Shown here: positions 18,405 to 27,802 of the stretch, in pieces
How the letters are laid out: each line of letters opens with the position of its first letter
How positions within the stretch are numbered: position 1 is the first letter of the stretch
Translations under genes and position numbers: made by a program
Source: Bacillaceae bacterium OF18-1A
GTDB taxonomy: Bacteria; Bacillota; Bacilli; Bacillales; Bacillaceae_G
NCBI GenBank assembly: GCA_027694045.1
Contig: JAQEWB010000010.1
Location: forward strand, 1-64,000
Direction of reading: 5' to 3'
Length of the DNA: 64,000 nucleotides
The notes under the pieces: generated by a model
The model's database searches: none
The model's input: the letters and a program-made list of their open reading frames with translations, nothing else
Told to the model about the DNA's origin: nothing

Positions 18405-19313
18405 TTATTTTAAGGAAATAGAAACATTCCCTTTCTTATGCCCCATCTCTACATACGTATGAGCTTCTGGAACTTCCTCTAGGCAGTAAGTTCTATCGAT
18501 AACAGGTTTTAAATCTTCTGTTTCAGTTAATTTTTTTAGTAGAATCATATCGTCTTTACTTACCTTTGCCATCATTCCATTTACAGATACATATTTACCA
18601 GTGGGCGTTAATACTTTTTGGCAAAAGGATTTTTTAATTTTTCCAACGGCATCAAATATAATATCGTAGTGCTCTTCCTGTTTAGTAAAATCTTCTTTCG
18701 TATAATCAATTACTTTATCAGCCCCTAAAGATCGTACTAATTCAAAATTTGAACCACTACAAACAGCTGTAACGGTCGCACCGAAGTATTTAGCAAGTTG
18801 TACAGCAGCTGTTCCTACTGATCCAGAGGCGCCGTATATGAGTACTTGTTGCCCTTTTTTTATACGGCCCTTCCTCAGAAAATGCAATGCTGAAGTTCCA
18901 CCAAAAGGAATAACTGCTGCTTCCTCATACGTTACATTGGTAGGTTTTAATGCTATTAATCCACTTTCATGTACACATGTATATTCTGCATAACCACCAA
19001 CATTAAGCTCTGTTAATGCAAAAATTTGATCTCCTTTTTTAAATTGAGTTACATCTATTCCTATTTCTTCGATTTCACCGGATAACTCTACACCGAGTAT
19101 AGGCTTTCTCGGCTTTCTGAAACCTAATATAATCCGCATAGGAACCCAAAATAAGAGGGGGCTATTAAAACCGCGTATTCTACAATCTCCAGTCGTTACA
19201 CTTGTTGCGTGAGTTTTAACTAACACTTCATTCTTTTTAGGTGTAGGTTTCTCTACATTTTGAAGCTGAAGAACGTTAGGTGGTCCATACTTTGTACAAA
19301 TAATCGCTCTCAT
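18405..19313 (-). CDS. NAD(P)-dependent zinc-free alcohol dehydrogenase / quinone oxidoreductase (MDR family)
   Basis: This is a 302-residue medium-chain reductase. A GroES-like domain occupies about residues 1-120 and a Rossmann domain follows with the nucleotide loop YGASGSVGTAAVQLAKYFGA near 147. Zinc-binding Cys clusters are absent, so a quinone oxidoreductase-like reaction on small carbonyl or quinone substrates is likelier than alcohol oxidation. The ribosome site GGAGG lies 7 nt before the start. It is transcribed alone and is not downstream of the S-box, which points the other way. Confidence 0.85.
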   Translation of the reverse strand: MRAIICTKYGPPNVLQLQNVEKPTPKKNEVLVKTHATSVTTGDCRIRGFNSPLLFWVPMRIILGFRKPRKPILGVELSGEIEEIGIDVTQFKKGDQIFALTELNVGGYAEYTCVHESGLIALKPTNVTYEEAAVIPFGGTSALHFLRKGRIKKGQQVLIYGASGSVGTAAVQLAKYFGATVTAVCSGSNFELVRSLGADKVIDYTKEDFTKQEEHYDIIFDAVGKIKKSFCQKVLTPTGKYVSVNGMMAKVSKDDMILLKKLTETEDLKPVIDRTYCLEEVPEAHTYVEMGHKKGNVSISLK

Positions 19314-19467
19314 AATGGCCTCCTGAAAGTAGTTATTTTCTTTACATCATATTTAAGTATTTCTTGAAACATGTTGTTAAGAGAATAATAAAGTTAAATA
19401 GAAATATTAAAAAACATATGGATTTTAAAGGAAAATAGATGATATCCTTTTAAAAAGGGGGGGAATT

Positions 19468-20232
19468 ATGAAAAAACTTATTTTAACTTCTAGTCTAGTT
19501 CTTACGATTATTTTAGGGGCAGGGTGTAGTAACGAGAAAACACCAAAAACTGATGAACCGAAAAAAGAATCGGTACAAAAAGAAAAGGAATTAGCAGCGA
19601 AGGATGTTTTCAAAAAAGCGACTGAAGCTTTTAAAAATGAAGAAAATGTAACGATGACATATGATGTAGGGATAAAAGCTGAAGGAACAGAGATGAATGT
19701 ATTAAAGGCTAAAATGCAATTAGAGCCGAAGAAAAAGAATTCTCGTTCTGAAATGAATGTTTCTGGTACAGATATTATAGTTTATACTGTGGATGGTAAA
19801 GTTGCTGGTCAGGTGAAAAATTCTAATACAGGAGAAGTTGTATCTATACCGGAGGAGCAATTAAATGCTGGCGGAATGAAAGCAACTCAAGATCTTGTGG
19901 ATAATTTAGAAGTGCCAGCAGTAGTTTTAGATAAAATGAAGATGGAGAAAAGTGGCGACAAATATAAGCTGAAGTTCACATTAAAAGGAAAAGAAACAGA
20001 AAGTATGTTAGCTAGCATAGATGAGACACAGAAGAAAATGCTACAGGCACAAAATGCAAAAATAGAAGAAGTGGATGGCGAATATATCATTACAAAAGAT
20101 TTTAAATATGAATCAGCAAAGATAGATATGATTATGGGGGCTAACGGTACAGATAAAGCACACATTACGACTAATGCAAAATTCACATCGTACGAAAAGT
20201 TTGAGCCGATACAATTACCGGCAGCAAAGTGA
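19468..20232 (+). CDS. Lipoprotein, DUF6612-like
   Basis: This is a 254-residue exported lipoprotein with lipobox LGAGC (Cys20) and a Lys/Glu-rich linker. A single beta-rich domain follows, with alternating strands such as VTMTYDVGIKAEGTEMNVLKA and YESAKIDMIMG. This layout resembles the LppX/LolA-like DUF6612 family of Bacillus lipoproteins, a recalled assignment. The role is unknown; related folds carry hydrophobic ligands at the membrane surface. The start follows GGGGGGG. A terminator follows about 10 bp downstream. Confidence 0.65.
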   Translation: MKKLILTSSLVLTIILGAGCSNEKTPKTDEPKKESVQKEKELAAKDVFKKATEAFKNEENVTMTYDVGIKAEGTEMNVLKAKMQLEPKKKNSRSEMNVSGTDIIVYTVDGKVAGQVKNSNTGEVVSIPEEQLNAGGMKATQDLVDNLEVPAVVLDKMKMEKSGDKYKLKFTLKGKETESMLASIDETQKKMLQAQNAKIEEVDGEYIITKDFKYESAKIDMIMGANGTDKAHITTNAKFTSYEKFEPIQLPAAK

Positions 20233-20239
20233 TAGTCTT

Positions 20240-20281
20240 GAGGAGGGAGGGACCTGAAATAAGTGGGCTCTCTCTTTTTTT
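20240..20281 (+). terminator. Terminator after DUF6612-like gene
   Basis: GAGGGAGGGACCT pairs imperfectly with GTGGGCTCTCTC across a GAAATAA loop, followed by seven T residues. Confidence 0.65.
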
Positions 20282-20337
20282 GTTAATGCTTCCTATTTAA
20301 GAAAATAGGAAAGAACGTTAGAGGAGGAGAGTGCCAT

Positions 20338-21774
20338 TTGAAAAAAAGAAAGATAGCAATTGTCATTGTAGCGTATACGGTGTTGTTAACAGCGTCGATA
20401 CATACATATAAAAAACAACTCGATCATCCCATTGCGAGTGATGTTGGTAAATTGCTTCCAACAAAGATTAAACGTGTTGAAAGTGCTATAGATGAGGATT
20501 CGTTAATAAAGTTAGTAAAAGATGCAAATGTTTCTGAAGAGAAAATTTCCATCGCAGGTATGCAACATAGTCAGGGCGGACAGACATATTATCCGAACGG
20601 CACGATGCTTGATATGAAGGGATATAATAAAATATTAGAATTTAACCCAGAGAAAAAGAGGATTACAGTCCAAAGCGGTGTTACATGGAATGATATTCAG
20701 AAAAAAATCAATCCATATGGCCTTGCGGTTCAAGTGATGCAGTCTCAAAATATTTTTACTGTTGGTGGCTCATTAAGTGTAAATGTACATGGACGTGATA
20801 TTCGTCATGAAGCATTGATTGATACGGTCGAATCATTTCGATTATTAATGGCAGATGGTACGGTACGTAATGTAAGCAGGGAAGAGAATGAGGAGTTATT
20901 TCCATATGTCATCGGTGGTTACGGATTATTTGGTGTTATTTTAGATGTGACGCTACATCTAACGGATGATGAATTATATGAAATGCATACGAGGATGATA
21001 GATTATAAGGAATATGCATCTTATTTCAAAGAGAAAGTGAAAAAAGATGCAAATGTTCGTATGCACTTAGCACGTATTTCTGTTGCTCCAAATTCATTTT
21101 TGAAAGAGATGTATGTAACAGACTATACATTAGCACAAAATCAAAATATGAGAGAAGAGTACAGTAAATTAAAAGAAGAAAATATTATAGCTATGCCGAA
21201 GTTTTTACTTGGATTATCACGTTATAGTGATTGGGGCAAGAATACATTTTGGGACATACAAAGAACTTATTTTGAACGTACAGATGGGAAATATGAAACG
21301 AGAAATAATGTAATGAGATCAGACAGTACGTTTATGGAATATGAGAATCCAAATCGTACAGAAGTTTTACAAGAATATTTCGTACCAATTGATCATTTTA
21401 CTGCGTATATAGATGACTTACGTAATGTATTAAATGAAGAAGAATTTAATCTTCTTAACATTACAATTCGTTACGTAGAGAAGAATGAAAATGCAGTTTT
21501 ATCTTATGCGAAAGATGATATGTTTGCGCTTGTACTTTTAATTAATCAAGGACGTTCTGGGGAAGAAATAAAGAAGACAGAACGTATCATTCGAAAGATG
21601 ATTGAAGTTACTTTAAAACATAACGGTAGTTACTATTTGCCGTACTATTCTTATCCAACGAAAGGTCAGCTGAAGAAAGCATATCCTCGTATAGAAGAAT
21701 TTCTTCAGAAGAAGAAGGATGTAGATCCAGAAGAGAGATTCGTGAATTTATTTTATAGGGAGTATACGAAATGA
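20338..21774 (+). CDS. FAD-linked oxidase with N-terminal membrane anchor
   Basis: This is a 478-residue flavoprotein of the PCMH/FAD_binding_4 type. One N-terminal helix (about residues 5-22) anchors or exports it. The FAD domain contains AGMQHSQGG near residue 80, where the His is the usual covalent-flavin position of the aldonolactone-oxidase group, and GGSLSVNVHGRD near 141. The start is TTG with GAGGAGGA 9 nt upstream. Its stop overlaps the next gene by 4 bp (ATGA), so the two are co-translated. The substrate is unknown. Confidence 0.82.
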   Translation: MKKRKIAIVIVAYTVLLTASIHTYKKQLDHPIASDVGKLLPTKIKRVESAIDEDSLIKLVKDANVSEEKISIAGMQHSQGGQTYYPNGTMLDMKGYNKILEFNPEKKRITVQSGVTWNDIQKKINPYGLAVQVMQSQNIFTVGGSLSVNVHGRDIRHEALIDTVESFRLLMADGTVRNVSREENEELFPYVIGGYGLFGVILDVTLHLTDDELYEMHTRMIDYKEYASYFKEKVKKDANVRMHLARISVAPNSFLKEMYVTDYTLAQNQNMREEYSKLKEENIIAMPKFLLGLSRYSDWGKNTFWDIQRTYFERTDGKYETRNNVMRSDSTFMEYENPNRTEVLQEYFVPIDHFTAYIDDLRNVLNEEEFNLLNITIRYVEKNENAVLSYAKDDMFALVLLINQGRSGEEIKKTERIIRKMIEVTLKHNGSYYLPYYSYPTKGQLKKAYPRIEEFLQKKKDVDPEERFVNLFYREYTK

Positions 21775-22304
21775 CATATAGAAGATTTGTAGCCACGCAA
21801 AGTATCATTATGATGGCGGGAAGTATGGTATTTCCTTTTTACATTCTATTGCTTCGGAATGTTGGAAATAGCTTCTCTCAGTTTGGTTGGGCATATGGTT
21901 TATTTGCTTTAACTTCAGCTCTCGTATATCCGTTAGTAGGAAAAATATCTGATCAAGTAGGTGATCGGAAATTATTAATTATATACGCTTGGTCTATGGC
22001 GATATTAATGCTTTGTTTTCCTATTGCAAAAGAAGTTTGGCATGTATATATACTTCAAATTGTAATGGGAGTTTTAGGTGCTGTGCAGCGTAATACGGAG
22101 AAAACGTCGTTAGCGCGAAAGGTTGCAAAGGAGAACGCAGGATATGAAATTGGGAAATATCATGTGTGGACATCGATTGGAGGTGCAGTAGCAATCATTG
22201 TAACAGGATATTTAGTAGATTTCTTTACGATTGGTACTATTTTTTATATTGCATCCTTCTTATATGTAGTGAGTGGAGTTATATTAACTAGTAAAAAAAT
22301 ATAG
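21771..22304 (+). CDS. Half-size MFS-type membrane protein
   Basis: This 177-residue protein has about six hydrophobic helices. It contains the MFS loop 2-3 motif (GKISDQVGDRKLL, residues about 61-73), so it corresponds to a single six-helix half of a 12-helix major facilitator. It is coupled by a 4-bp overlap to the FAD oxidase, and the open frame ends cleanly. Either it works as a dimer or it is a truncated transporter kept for its partner. No second half is found downstream in any frame. Confidence 0.7.
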   Translation: MTYRRFVATQSIIMMAGSMVFPFYILLLRNVGNSFSQFGWAYGLFALTSALVYPLVGKISDQVGDRKLLIIYAWSMAILMLCFPIAKEVWHVYILQIVMGVLGAVQRNTEKTSLARKVAKENAGYEIGKYHVWTSIGGAVAIIVTGYLVDFFTIGTIFYIASFLYVVSGVILTSKKI

Positions 22305-22382
22305 TTATTCCCATTTTTACCTTAATACCCTTTATTTGTTATACTAAAAGGGAAGACAAAAGAAAAGGGGACATTGCCTTTG

Positions 22383-24107
22383 ATGAAATTTTTAATTTTA
22401 GCTATTCTCACTTTGTTTTTGATTCCATGGACAAGAAGCAGTAGTAAACTTCGAGCGGTGGATAAGAGAGGAGATGAGAAGAATGTAAAGGGTAAGAATA
22501 AGAAATCATCCATTTTAGTTATTCCTATTTTGTTTTGGATTGGTATTGCAATCTATGAATATTTTTGGCTAATTGATGATCGAGCAGATTCAATTCTTAC
22601 TCATTATTCTGTTGCAGTAGCAATTTTAATTGGGCTTGTTTTATTTTCACAAGAGAAAATAGGGAAATTAGAAGGTATGTTAAAAGGGCTTCTAATGTTT
22701 GTTCTACTCGCAAGTTACGGCTATTTTGGTTATTTGCACGATATAGTAATCTCACAAAAGAAATATGATTCCGTTGTTAAGATAGAGAAAGATATTTCCG
22801 AGCCATTTACTGAAAATGATCAGCCGTTTACAGTTCCGCCTAAGACGGCGGAGAATAAGATGAAAAAAGTATTTGGGGACATTCCAAAAGTAGCTTACTT
22901 TGAACTAGGTGAATTAACGCCACAAATGGTAAACGGTGAGGCATTATATGTAGCACCGATTGAAGTTTCAGGTTTCTTTAAAGCACGTAAAGCTGGGACA
23001 ATTCCAGGGTACGTAACGATGTCAGGTACGAACCCTGATGCGGAAGCGAAACTGCACCTCGGTTATAAAATGAAATATGTTCCAAGCATGTTTTTCGGTA
23101 ATAAATTAGAGCGTGTCGTACGCCAAGCGGAACCTAATTTAATCTTTAAAGGGAAACCTAAATTTGAAGTTGATGATAAAGGGAAACCGTATTATACAAT
23201 GACGTATGGAGAATTTATTTCAGGAAGATCAGGATTTGAGGTAGAGGGTGTTGTCGTAGTAGATGCACAAACAGGTGAAGTGAAAAGATATGATAAAGGG
23301 AAGGCACCTAAATTTGTTGATGGTGTACTAAATCACGAGACTGCATCTACGTTAAATACGTACTTTGGTAAATATATTCACGGATTTTGGAATACAAAAT
23401 TCTCGCAAACTGATATGAAGATTCCGACTGAGTGGGGGACAAAGGAAGGAGTTACACCGATTTTCGGTAAGGATGGAACGCTATATTACTTTACTGATTT
23501 CACCTCTCCGAAAGAAGGAGTAGATTCTGCGTTAGGTTACTCACTCATTGATGCGCGTACAGGGAAGTTGTATTACTATAACGGAAAAGAAGTAAAGGGA
23601 ATTATGGATGGTTCAGCTGCTTCAGAGGTAGTGGATAATTCCTTTAAGAGAGAGAAATGGCATGGGACGATGCCAGTTATTTATAACGTATACGGTAAAC
23701 CATCTTGGATTGTACCTGTTATTGATGACGGGGGATTAGTACGTGCTCATTCTGTTATATATGCTTCTAATGCGAAAATATTTGCAACAGGATCGACGCA
23801 AAAAGAAGCGCTTGAGAATTATAAAAATGCGTTGAGCGGAAGTGGAGATTCATTTAGACCGACTTCAAGTGGAAAAGAAGCGCAAAAAGAAGGTATTGTA
23901 CAACGTGTATACAAAGAAAAGTCAGGCGAAAATACAATTGTGTACGTGCTGTTAGAAAATGAACAAAAAGTATTTATGATACCTGCGAAAAAATTCCCAT
24001 ATGCTATGTTTACAGAGGTGGGAGATCCAATTCAAATCACATATTTAGATACAGGAGAGGCGATGTCCTCCGTATCTAAATTTATAAATAATAATTTAAA
24101 AAAGTAA
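22383..24107 (+). CDS. Large membrane protein of unknown function
   Basis: This protein of about 574 residues has N-terminal helices (about residues 1-18, 40-58, 68-88 and 97-115) and an extracytoplasmic domain of about 450 residues. It contains repeated segments where a phrase such as VVVVDAQTGEVKRYDKG or SLIDARTGKLYYYNG recurs, resembling PepSY-like strand units. I do not recognise a named family. The ATG at 22383 (AAAGGGG 12 nt upstream) or the adjacent TTG at 22380 could start it. A clean terminator follows. Confidence 0.72.
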   Translation: MKFLILAILTLFLIPWTRSSSKLRAVDKRGDEKNVKGKNKKSSILVIPILFWIGIAIYEYFWLIDDRADSILTHYSVAVAILIGLVLFSQEKIGKLEGMLKGLLMFVLLASYGYFGYLHDIVISQKKYDSVVKIEKDISEPFTENDQPFTVPPKTAENKMKKVFGDIPKVAYFELGELTPQMVNGEALYVAPIEVSGFFKARKAGTIPGYVTMSGTNPDAEAKLHLGYKMKYVPSMFFGNKLERVVRQAEPNLIFKGKPKFEVDDKGKPYYTMTYGEFISGRSGFEVEGVVVVDAQTGEVKRYDKGKAPKFVDGVLNHETASTLNTYFGKYIHGFWNTKFSQTDMKIPTEWGTKEGVTPIFGKDGTLYYFTDFTSPKEGVDSALGYSLIDARTGKLYYYNGKEVKGIMDGSAASEVVDNSFKREKWHGTMPVIYNVYGKPSWIVPVIDDGGLVRAHSVIYASNAKIFATGSTQKEALENYKNALSGSGDSFRPTSSGKEAQKEGIVQRVYKEKSGENTIVYVLLENEQKVFMIPAKKFPYAMFTEVGDPIQITYLDTGEAMSSVSKFINNNLKK

Positions 24108-24134
24108 AGCGATAGAATTTCTATCGCTTTTTTT
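24106..24134 (+). terminator. Terminator after large membrane protein gene
   Basis: AAAGCGATAGAA pairs with TTCTATCGCTTT and is followed by T residues, overlapping the stop codon region. Confidence 0.88.
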
Positions 24135-24163
24135 ACAGTATAAAACAGGAAAAAGCACTATAC

Positions 24164-24198
24164 TTGACGTATGTTTATGTTGTAACTATAATTGTTAC
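24164..24198 (+). promoter_or_regulatory. Sigma-A promoter with dyad for the Bcr/CflA exporter
   Basis: TTGACG (24164-24169), a 17-bp spacer and TATAAT (24187-24192) form a near-consensus promoter. GTAAC (24182-24186) and GTTAC (24194-24198) flank the -10 as an inverted repeat, a plausible repressor site. The start codon is about 27 bp further on. Confidence 0.75.
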
Positions 24199-24224
24199 GA
24201 TTCAGTATGTATAGGAAAGGGTGA

Positions 24225-25481
24225 ATGGAAAAAGTGAATGAAGTTAATCACGAAATATATAAACCTGTAAAGATGAACAGGTTTTGGATGATTCTTGTAT
24301 TAGGGACACTTACGGCGATTGGACCATTATCTATTGATATGTATTTGCCTTCGTTACCGAAATTAACGGATGACTTGCAAACAGGTGCATCTCTTGCTCA
24401 ACTTACGCTGACAGCTTGTTTGCTGGGGCTTTCAGTAGGACAATTATTTGTCGGTTCAATTAGTGATATTTATGGAAGGCGCAAACCTCTTATTATTGCT
24501 CTTATTATTTATGTAGCTTCTTCTTTACTTTGTGCTTTTGCGCCATCTATTTGGAGTTTAGTACTTTTACGTTTCTTACAAGGTGCTTCAGGGTCTGCTG
24601 GTATTGTTATATCACGTGCAATGGTAAGAGATATGTACTCAGGTTCTGAAATGACGAAGTTTTTCTCACTGCTTATGTTAGTAAATGGAGCAGCACCTAT
24701 TTTGGCACCAATTATTGGAGGGCAATTGTTACAGTTTACAACATGGCGCGGTGTTTTCATCGTCCTCGGGGCAATTAGTGTATGTATGTTAATATCAGCT
24801 ACGTTCGTATTACGTGAAACATTGCCTCTTGAAGAAAGAGAAAAAGGTGGCTTATCAGGAACGTTGGCAACATACGGAAAGCTTCTGAAAGATCGTTTGT
24901 TTATGGGATATGCATTGTCACAAGGATTAGTAACAGCGGCAATGTTTGCTTATATATCGGGTTCACCATTTGTGTTGCAAAACATATACGGGGCATCACC
25001 ACAGCAGTTTAGTTTGTTCTTTGCGATTAACGGTATTGGTATTATTATTGCTAGTCAAATTACTGGCCGTTTAGCAGGAAAAGTGAATGAGAAAACATTA
25101 TTCGTTTCTGGCATTATTATTGCGGCTGTTGGTGGTATATCGTTACTACTTACAATCGTATTAGAGATAGGCTTAATTGGTGTTTTATGCTCGTTATTCC
25201 TTGTTGTATCAAGTGTTGGGGTTGTATCAACAACTGGCTTCTCATTAGCGATGAGAAATCAAAAACAAGCAGCAGGAACAGCATCAGCTTTACTCGGTTT
25301 ATTACAGTTTATTTCAGGAGCGCTTGTAGCACCGTTAGTAGGTATTGGTGGCAGTAATACAGCATTACCAATGGGGGTTGTTATTGCGCTTTGTGAAGTG
25401 GGAGCCGTGTTATGTTATTTATTCATGGCAAGAAGAAGTGAGAAGCAGTTTGAACTGCAACAACAAAATCTAGAAGCTTAA
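24225..25481 (+). CDS. Bcr/CflA family multidrug efflux MFS transporter
   Basis: This is a 418-residue 12-helix drug:H+ antiporter. Residues 33-50 (TAIGPLSIDMYLPSLP) are the signature of the Bcr/CflA branch. The MFS loop motif GSISDIYGRRKPLI lies near 89, and motif C (GASGSAGIVISRAMVRDMY) near 128. It exports drugs such as bicyclomycin or chloramphenicol in characterised relatives. The substrate here is not predictable. It is a single gene with a strong promoter and a terminator. Confidence 0.9.
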   Translation: MEKVNEVNHEIYKPVKMNRFWMILVLGTLTAIGPLSIDMYLPSLPKLTDDLQTGASLAQLTLTACLLGLSVGQLFVGSISDIYGRRKPLIIALIIYVASSLLCAFAPSIWSLVLLRFLQGASGSAGIVISRAMVRDMYSGSEMTKFFSLLMLVNGAAPILAPIIGGQLLQFTTWRGVFIVLGAISVCMLISATFVLRETLPLEEREKGGLSGTLATYGKLLKDRLFMGYALSQGLVTAAMFAYISGSPFVLQNIYGASPQQFSLFFAINGIGIIIASQITGRLAGKVNEKTLFVSGIIIAAVGGISLLLTIVLEIGLIGVLCSLFLVVSSVGVVSTTGFSLAMRNQKQAAGTASALLGLLQFISGALVAPLVGIGGSNTALPMGVVIALCEVGAVLCYLFMARRSEKQFELQQQNLEA

Positions 25482-25483
25482 CA

Positions 25484-25528
25484 AAAGAGGGATGATTCAA
25501 AAGGAATATTTGAATCATCCCTCTTTAT
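25484..25528. terminator. Terminator after MFS exporter
   Basis: AAAGAGGGATGATTCAAA pairs with TTTGAATCATCCCTCTTT, a stem of about 18 bp with a short loop and a T run. Confidence 0.92.
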
Positions 25529-25717
25529 TTGTAAGTTAAGAGAGTAAAATGATGCAAAAGTTATTTGCATAAGGTGACGATAATGTGACAAAAATGTTGG
25601 TATATATATTATGATGGCGTCTTCAGTGTAAAAAGTAGGATGTTCTCGGTATAATAACAAGTGGAGATAAAGTGAAACTATAATGAGTAGTAGCTGTAGA
25701 TAAAAGGAGAATTCGAG

Positions 25718-26221
25718 ATGAAGAAGGTTTTGAGTATTGCTGTAATGGGAAGTATGATTCTTCTGGCAGGATGTAGTGGGAATAAAGAAGCGAAAGAACC
25801 AAAAGAAAAGGTAGAGCAATCTACTGAACAAACAGAAGAGACGAAAGCATATCTTGCAGTACATGAAAAATACGATATAAAAATGAATAAAGAAATTAAT
25901 AAAGCGTTGCAGTTATTTGAAGTAGCAAAAGAAAAAGGCGGTAAGGAAATAACGAATGCTACATATAAAGAAGACGTACAAAAGGTAACAACAGGTATGT
26001 TAGAAGATATTGATAATATCCGTAAAGAAATTCGTGTACCGAAGTCGAAAGAAGAAGAACATGAAATGTATGTTGGTTTCTTAAATGAATCAGAGCAAGC
26101 GATGAAAAAATTGCAGAAGTTAGCTAAAGAAGAAGATTCATCGTTGATTCGTGATATAGAAATTAATTTTTCAACAGCATCGACATACTATAAACGCTTT
26201 CAAGCAGAAATGCAAAAGTAA
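25718..26221 (+). CDS. Small lipoprotein of unknown function
   Basis: This is a 167-residue exported lipoprotein with lipobox LLAGC (Cys19) and a charged Lys/Glu linker. A mostly helical domain (about 50-165) has heptad-like spacing and probably forms a helical bundle. No family is recognised. The ribosome site AAAGGAGAA precedes the start by 9 nt. A short hairpin (AACCTTGC/GCAAGGTT) immediately after the stop terminates both this gene and the convergent membrane protein. Confidence 0.7.
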   Translation: MKKVLSIAVMGSMILLAGCSGNKEAKEPKEKVEQSTEQTEETKAYLAVHEKYDIKMNKEINKALQLFEVAKEKGGKEITNATYKEDVQKVTTGMLEDIDNIRKEIRVPKSKEEEHEMYVGFLNESEQAMKKLQKLAKEEDSSLIRDIEINFSTASTYYKRFQAEMQK

Positions 26222-26237
26222 CCTTGCGTATGCAAGG

Positions 26238-26453
26238 TTACTTTTTTTTCTTGCCATCACCGTCTTCATCCTCACATACTAATACTTTTTGCTCTTCATG
26301 AAATTCAGAAATAGTTTGACCGGTAATGTTATCAAAGGGTGTATAAAAAGAGGTGATGCCTTTCTTTTTAATGAAAAGTTTATAAAATCCAATGATAACA
26401 AGGATGACAATTGTTAACGGTAATCCTATAGTTGCCAGCAGTATCGGATTCAT
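26238..26453 (-). CDS. DUF3951-like small membrane protein
   Basis: This is a 71-residue protein with one N-terminal helix (about residues 5-27) and a short cytoplasmic tail ending in acidic then basic residues (EDEDGDGKKKK). The segment GITSFYTPFDNITGQT resembles what I recall as DUF3951, a family of short B. cereus-group membrane proteins. Function unknown. The start follows AAAGGAG. Confidence 0.6.
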   Translation of the reverse strand: MNPILLATIGLPLTIVILVIIGFYKLFIKKKGITSFYTPFDNITGQTISEFHEEQKVLVCEDEDGDGKKKK

Positions 26454-26557
26454 CTTATAACTCCTTTAATATAATTTCTTTTTATTATAAGCGAAAAACT
26501 GTGATTTAGATAAATGACCACATTAAAAACTGATTTTTCTAAAAATATCCAATTTGA

Positions 26558-26586
26558 TTGACTTTTCATTTTTTCAGAATTATAAT
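26558..26586 (+). promoter_or_regulatory. Promoter of the SAM-regulated opp operon
   Basis: TTGACT (26558-26563), a 17-bp spacer and TATAAT (26581-26586) place a start site about 35 bp before the riboswitch. Confidence 0.8.
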
Positions 26587-26627
26587 TCAAAATATACAAT
26601 TTGAACCAAATAATAATATAGCAATTT

Positions 26628-26785
26628 ACTTATCCAGAGAGGTAGAGGGACTGGCCCTATGACACCTCAGCAGCGGGTTCTGTAATAGGAACACCGTGCT
26701 AATTCCAGCAAGCAAGTCTTGAAAGATAAGTGATGGGCCTTTGTTTATTAAGCCTTGATCTTATTTTTTAAGATCAAGGCTTTTT
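26628..26785 (+). promoter_or_regulatory. SAM-I (S-box) riboswitch controlling an oligopeptide importer
   Basis: The closing stem pairs ACTTATC (26628-26634) with GATAAGT (26725-26731). The core includes AGAGGTAGAGGGACTGGC, CCTATGACACC, CAGCAGCGGGTTCTG and GTGCTAATTCCAGCA. The terminator AGCCTTGATCTTA/TAAGATCAAGGCT with five T residues spans 26750-26785. Expression of the following five genes should increase when SAM is low. Confidence 0.95.
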
Positions 26786-26868
26786 GTATTCTAAAAAGAG
26801 AAGCGGAAGTAATGGGAAAAGTATTTCTATAAAACAAAGTATTTTTATGAGTTTAGGAGGTTATTGAA

Positions 26869-27786
26869 GTGTATGTTATTAAAAAACTAGCGGTTATGGT
26901 GTTTACACTATGGGTTATTACGACAGTAACATTTTTAATTATGCACATTATTCCAGGAGATCCATTTTCATCGGATGCGAAAATTTTTCCTGAAGAAGTA
27001 ATACAAAACATGAGAGCAAAGTATCACCTTGATGAACCGTTATGGAATCAATATGTTGCGTATTTAGACGGCGTAGTTCATTTTGATTTTGGTGAATCCG
27101 TTCAATCGACTGGACAAGGTGTATCAGAAATTATTACGACTGGTTTTGGTCCATCGGCAATTATAGGTCTACAAGCACTTATTATTTCACTATTAGTCGG
27201 AATTGCAGCAGGTACATTTGCAGCTCTATATCATGGGAAAGTAATTGATTATAGTGTGAGCTTGCTTGCAATTCTTGGTATTTCTATTCCAAGCTTTATT
27301 TTAGCTCCACTATTTATACAAGTATTCGCTATACAATTCGAACTGTTACCAGTAGCGTCTTGGGGTACATTCGAACATACGGTATTGCCATCCTTCGCAT
27401 TAGCATTAGGGCCAATCGCGGTTATTACAAGATTTGTTCGTTCTAATATGATTGAAGTTTTGCAGAGTGATTATATTAAGCTGGCGAGGGCGAAAGGTAT
27501 ACCGATTAAGAAGATTATTATAAGACATGCTCTTCGAAATGCGATTGTTCCAGTACTTACATTTGTTGGACCATTAATGGCTGGACTTTTAACAGGGACT
27601 TTCGTTATTGAAAAAATCTTTTCAATTCCTGGTCTAGGGAAATATTTTGTAGATAGTATTTTTAACCGAGATTATCCAGTAATTATGGGAACAACCATTT
27701 TCTATAGTGCGCTATTAATTGTAAGTATTTTTATTACAGATATCATTCATCGTATTGTTGATCCACGTATTCGTTCTATTACGTAA
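26869..27786 (+). CDS. Oligopeptide ABC transporter permease (OppB/DppB type)
   Basis: This is a 305-residue membrane permease with six helices and the typical N-terminus YVIKKLAVMVFTLWVITTVTF. The coupling loop LARAKGIPIKKIIIRHALRNA lies near residue 204. The start is GTG after GAGGTTATT. It is the first of five co-oriented genes behind a SAM riboswitch. With the next permease, two ATPases and a binding protein it forms a complete peptide importer, probably scavenging methionine-containing peptides; that substrate is inferred from the riboswitch alone. Confidence 0.92.
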   Translation: MYVIKKLAVMVFTLWVITTVTFLIMHIIPGDPFSSDAKIFPEEVIQNMRAKYHLDEPLWNQYVAYLDGVVHFDFGESVQSTGQGVSEIITTGFGPSAIIGLQALIISLLVGIAAGTFAALYHGKVIDYSVSLLAILGISIPSFILAPLFIQVFAIQFELLPVASWGTFEHTVLPSFALALGPIAVITRFVRSNMIEVLQSDYIKLARAKGIPIKKIIIRHALRNAIVPVLTFVGPLMAGLLTGTFVIEKIFSIPGLGKYFVDSIFNRDYPVIMGTTIFYSALLIVSIFITDIIHRIVDPRIRSIT

Positions 27787-27802
27787 GGAGGGGGATGTTT
27801 AA

